NCBI RefSeq assembly: GCF_002394865.1
Contig: NZ_DGUZ01000005.1
Coordinates: forward strand, 1 to 41,520
DNA: 41,520 nt
Source: Fibrobacter sp. UBA4297
Lineage (GTDB): Bacteria; Fibrobacterota; Fibrobacteria; Fibrobacterales; Fibrobacteraceae
Direction of reading: 5' to 3'
Part shown: piece by piece, positions 39,935 through 41,520 of the stretch
Position numbering within the stretch: position 1 is the stretch's first letter
How the letters are laid out: each line of letters starts with the position of its first letter
The notes under the pieces: generated by a model
The model's input: the letters and a program-made list of their open reading frames with translations, nothing else
What the model was told of the DNA's origin: nothing
The model's database searches: none
Program-made: the position numbers and the translations under genes

Positions 39935-41520
39935 TTATTTTACCTGAATCATCTTGCCAAAGGTCTTGTTCATACTCTGGACAAAGTAGACTCCAGACCC
40001 AAAGTTCTTTGTCTGCATAGCCTGCATCACAGAAGTCGTTGTCGGCATGCCCATCACGCGGATGACGCCCATGTGCTGGCCACGGACATCAAACACGTTC
40101 AGCGTGGAACTGCGAGAGATATCCATATTCAAACCATAACGGACATTCGGCTTGATGGAAATGATTTCATCCTTGGACTTGCCGAACTTGATCCAGTCGA
40201 TGTTCAGGTAAGCACCCGTGATGGCCACGCGAAGCACATGTTCACCAGCTTCAAGAGCAGTAGTCTTACCTTCGACCATGTCGTAAGTGTTCCAGTCTTC
40301 GCCCTTCGGGGCAACAATTGTATCGCTAATCGCCTTGCCATCCAAGAAGAGCTGGAAGCTAGAGCCTTCGAGACCAGAAGCCACGTTTGCAAGGAACACG
40401 TATTCACCAGCTGTGACATTCACGGTGTATTCCATCCATTCACCAGCCTGCGTGTAACCCACAGCGTAGCCCTTAGACTTGTCCGTAGAATCAATCTGAG
40501 TGATGTCCACGCCATCTTCGCGGTAGACGCCGCCTTCGTTCACAAAGTCCTTGTCGTTGAAAGAAATGCTCTGGCCGCCTTCATCGTAATTTTCCATTTC
40601 GATAACGCCTGGAATTGTCATGTTTTCGACAAACGGAGCCTGCGGAACCACGTTGGAGAAATCCGGAAGCGGGATGGTGTTGATGCGATCCCCGATGTTT
40701 TTGAATTCGCCCTGGAGGCCAGCAGCTTCGGCAACAGAAGCGATGTAGCCACCGTTGTTCTTTTCGGTAAACTGACCCGGAGCGTTACGGCCAACGCCGC
40801 TCGGAGCGTTCTTGTAAGAGTTGTTTTCGACAGCAAAGCCACTAGAGCCTTCGTCAAGATAAATCGGCAAGATCCAGTAATCCGACCACTTGGACTGGGA
40901 CATATCATGGATGTAGTTTTCCTTGATTTCGCTACCCGTGCCCTGGTTGCTCAATGTATAAATCGGACCGGAGTCGCAAAGTAAACGGGCAATGTGGTGG
41001 ATGTTGTTCTTATTAATTTTGTTGTTCGTCATGGCTGTTTCGCTCTTGGTCCAGCCATAACCCACAGAGATACCGGAATAGTTTGTATAGGACACTTCGT
41101 TATTTTCGATGACGACATAACGCGGATACCCGGCGGCAATGCCCACAGCGCCCTGATGTTCATTCGTCACGTTTGTCACGAGGTTGTAACGGATTGTATC
41201 GCGGGTACTGATTTCGTCCTTGTCCTTCGGGTTGTACGGGATGTGAATTTCGGTCGTGGAGTCTTGAGAGAACTTGCCGAGCATAATACCGCAGCCGCCG
41301 ATTTCATAGAATACGTTGCCTTCAATCACGTCATCATTTGTACCAGAGACAAAGTCAAGACCAGTTGCAGCCATCTGCGTGAACGTGCAATTCTTGATTT
41401 TGAAATGGTGCGCATTTTCGACGCGGAAACCAGCATCCGGACGCCAGAGGAGGAACTTGTTAGAGCCAAGACGGCCGTTTTCAGCCATGACTTCGATGTT
41501 GAACATACTTGCCTGCAAAT
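39935..41520 (-). CDS. Right-handed beta-helix hydrolase with CBM6 (5' end outside window)
   Basis: The frame is open at the window edge, so the N-terminus is missing. About 300 residues are parallel beta-helix repeats with asparagine ladders (FKIKNCTFTQMAATGLDFVS, VIEGNVFYEIGG, VVIENNEVSYTNYSGISVGY, LLCDSGPIYTLSNQGTGSEI). The SGISVGYGW and DSGPIYTL motifs bring to mind GH141- or GH120-type beta-helix hydrolases, but I cannot separate these from pectate-lyase-like proteins. A CBM6 domain follows (about residues 305-440: IPGVIEMENYD, GYTQAGEWMEYTVNV). The end is the shared C-terminal module (LNVFDVRGQHMGV, GVYFVQSM, ending IQVK). It is the promoter-proximal gene of a pair with GH43. Confidence 0.85.
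   Translation of the reverse strand, partial: LQASMFNIEVMAENGRLGSNKFLLWRPDAGFRVENAHHFKIKNCTFTQMAATGLDFVSGTNDDVIEGNVFYEIGGCGIMLGKFSQDSTTEIHIPYNPKDKDEISTRDTIRYNLVTNVTNEHQGAVGIAAGYPRYVVIENNEVSYTNYSGISVGYGWTKSETAMTNNKINKNNIHHIARLLCDSGPIYTLSNQGTGSEIKENYIHDMSQSKWSDYWILPIYLDEGSSGFAVENNSYKNAPSGVGRNAPGQFTEKNNGGYIASVAEAAGLQGEFKNIGDRINTIPLPDFSNVVPQAPFVENMTIPGVIEMENYDEGGQSISFNDKDFVNEGGVYREDGVDITQIDSTDKSKGYAVGYTQAGEWMEYTVNVTAGEYVFLANVASGLEGSSFQLFLDGKAISDTIVAPKGEDWNTYDMVEGKTTALEAGEHVLRVAITGAYLNIDWIKFGKSKDEIISIKPNVRYGLNMDISRSSTLNVFDVRGQHMGVIRVMGMPTTTSVMQAMQTKNFGSGVYFVQSMNKTFGKMIQVK

Noticed and set aside
37838..40984. Plus-strand frame of 1048 codons
   Set aside because: It lies antisense to GH43 and the beta-helix gene and crosses their intergenic gap; it arises from their codon bias and resembles no protein.

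Overview
The window looks like a chromosomal segment from a Fibrobacter-type bacterium (F. succinogenes or a close relative). I infer this from dense plant-cell-wall hydrolase genes (GH8, two GH10, GH5, GH95, GH2, GH43, a CE4-type esterase and a beta-helix enzyme). Most carry a CBM6-like domain, a signal peptide and the same kind of short basic C-terminal module ending in K or R. A cluster of CBM6-bearing xylanase genes is known from F. succinogenes S85; the resemblance here is by architecture only, since no database search was possible.

Layout. 1-265: the 5' end of ileS on the minus strand. 266-1783: a structure-rich intergenic region, a lipoprotein/outer-membrane gene that seems to be cut by an in-frame TGA, and a divergent region with a perfect 23-nt palindrome. 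1784-3178: a sugar/H+ symporter with a structured 5' leader. 3332-6851: a CE4-type deacetylase/esterase and a convergent GH8 glucanase. 6995-20560: a signalling island with three hybrid histidine kinases (one with a periplasmic solute-binding sensor, two apparently cytoplasmic with tandem PAS-like repeats), two paralogous 506-aa REC/HD-GYP response regulators, one free Hpt protein and an acyltransferase-3 membrane protein. 20773-26599: two tandemly duplicated GH10-CBM6 xylanases and a GH5-CBM6 enzyme. 26694-28657: an 898-bp tandem repeat alternating a 216-aa lipoprotein with a second overlapping frame. 28994-35717: GH95 and GH2 enzymes. 36014-37729: a HipBA-type module. 37850-41520: GH43-CBM6-CBM6 and a 5'-truncated beta-helix-CBM6 enzyme, 18 bp apart and probably cotranscribed.

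How it works together. The exported enzymes would attack xylan and other hemicelluloses: GH10 cuts the backbone, GH43, CE4, GH95 and GH2 remove side groups, and GH8 and GH5 cut beta-glucan, cellulose or xylan. The transporter would take up released sugar. The shared C-terminal module suggests one common export/anchoring route, probably type IX-like. The signalling island could link extracellular cues to c-di-GMP turnover.

Main leads. (1) In the 898-bp repeats the second frame varies between copies almost only at synonymous positions, so a cryptic conserved coding frame is embedded in a lipoprotein cassette array. (2) An ATTCCA-N3-TGGA operator-like palindrome lies at about -72 to -79 in the transporter promoter and both GH10 promoters, each with a poor -35. 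(3) An in-frame TGA separates a lipoprotein from a convincing C-terminal beta-strand. (4) The two REC-HD-GYP genes share a 14-nt upstream element. I saw no tRNA, rRNA, CRISPR array, insertion sequence or phage gene.
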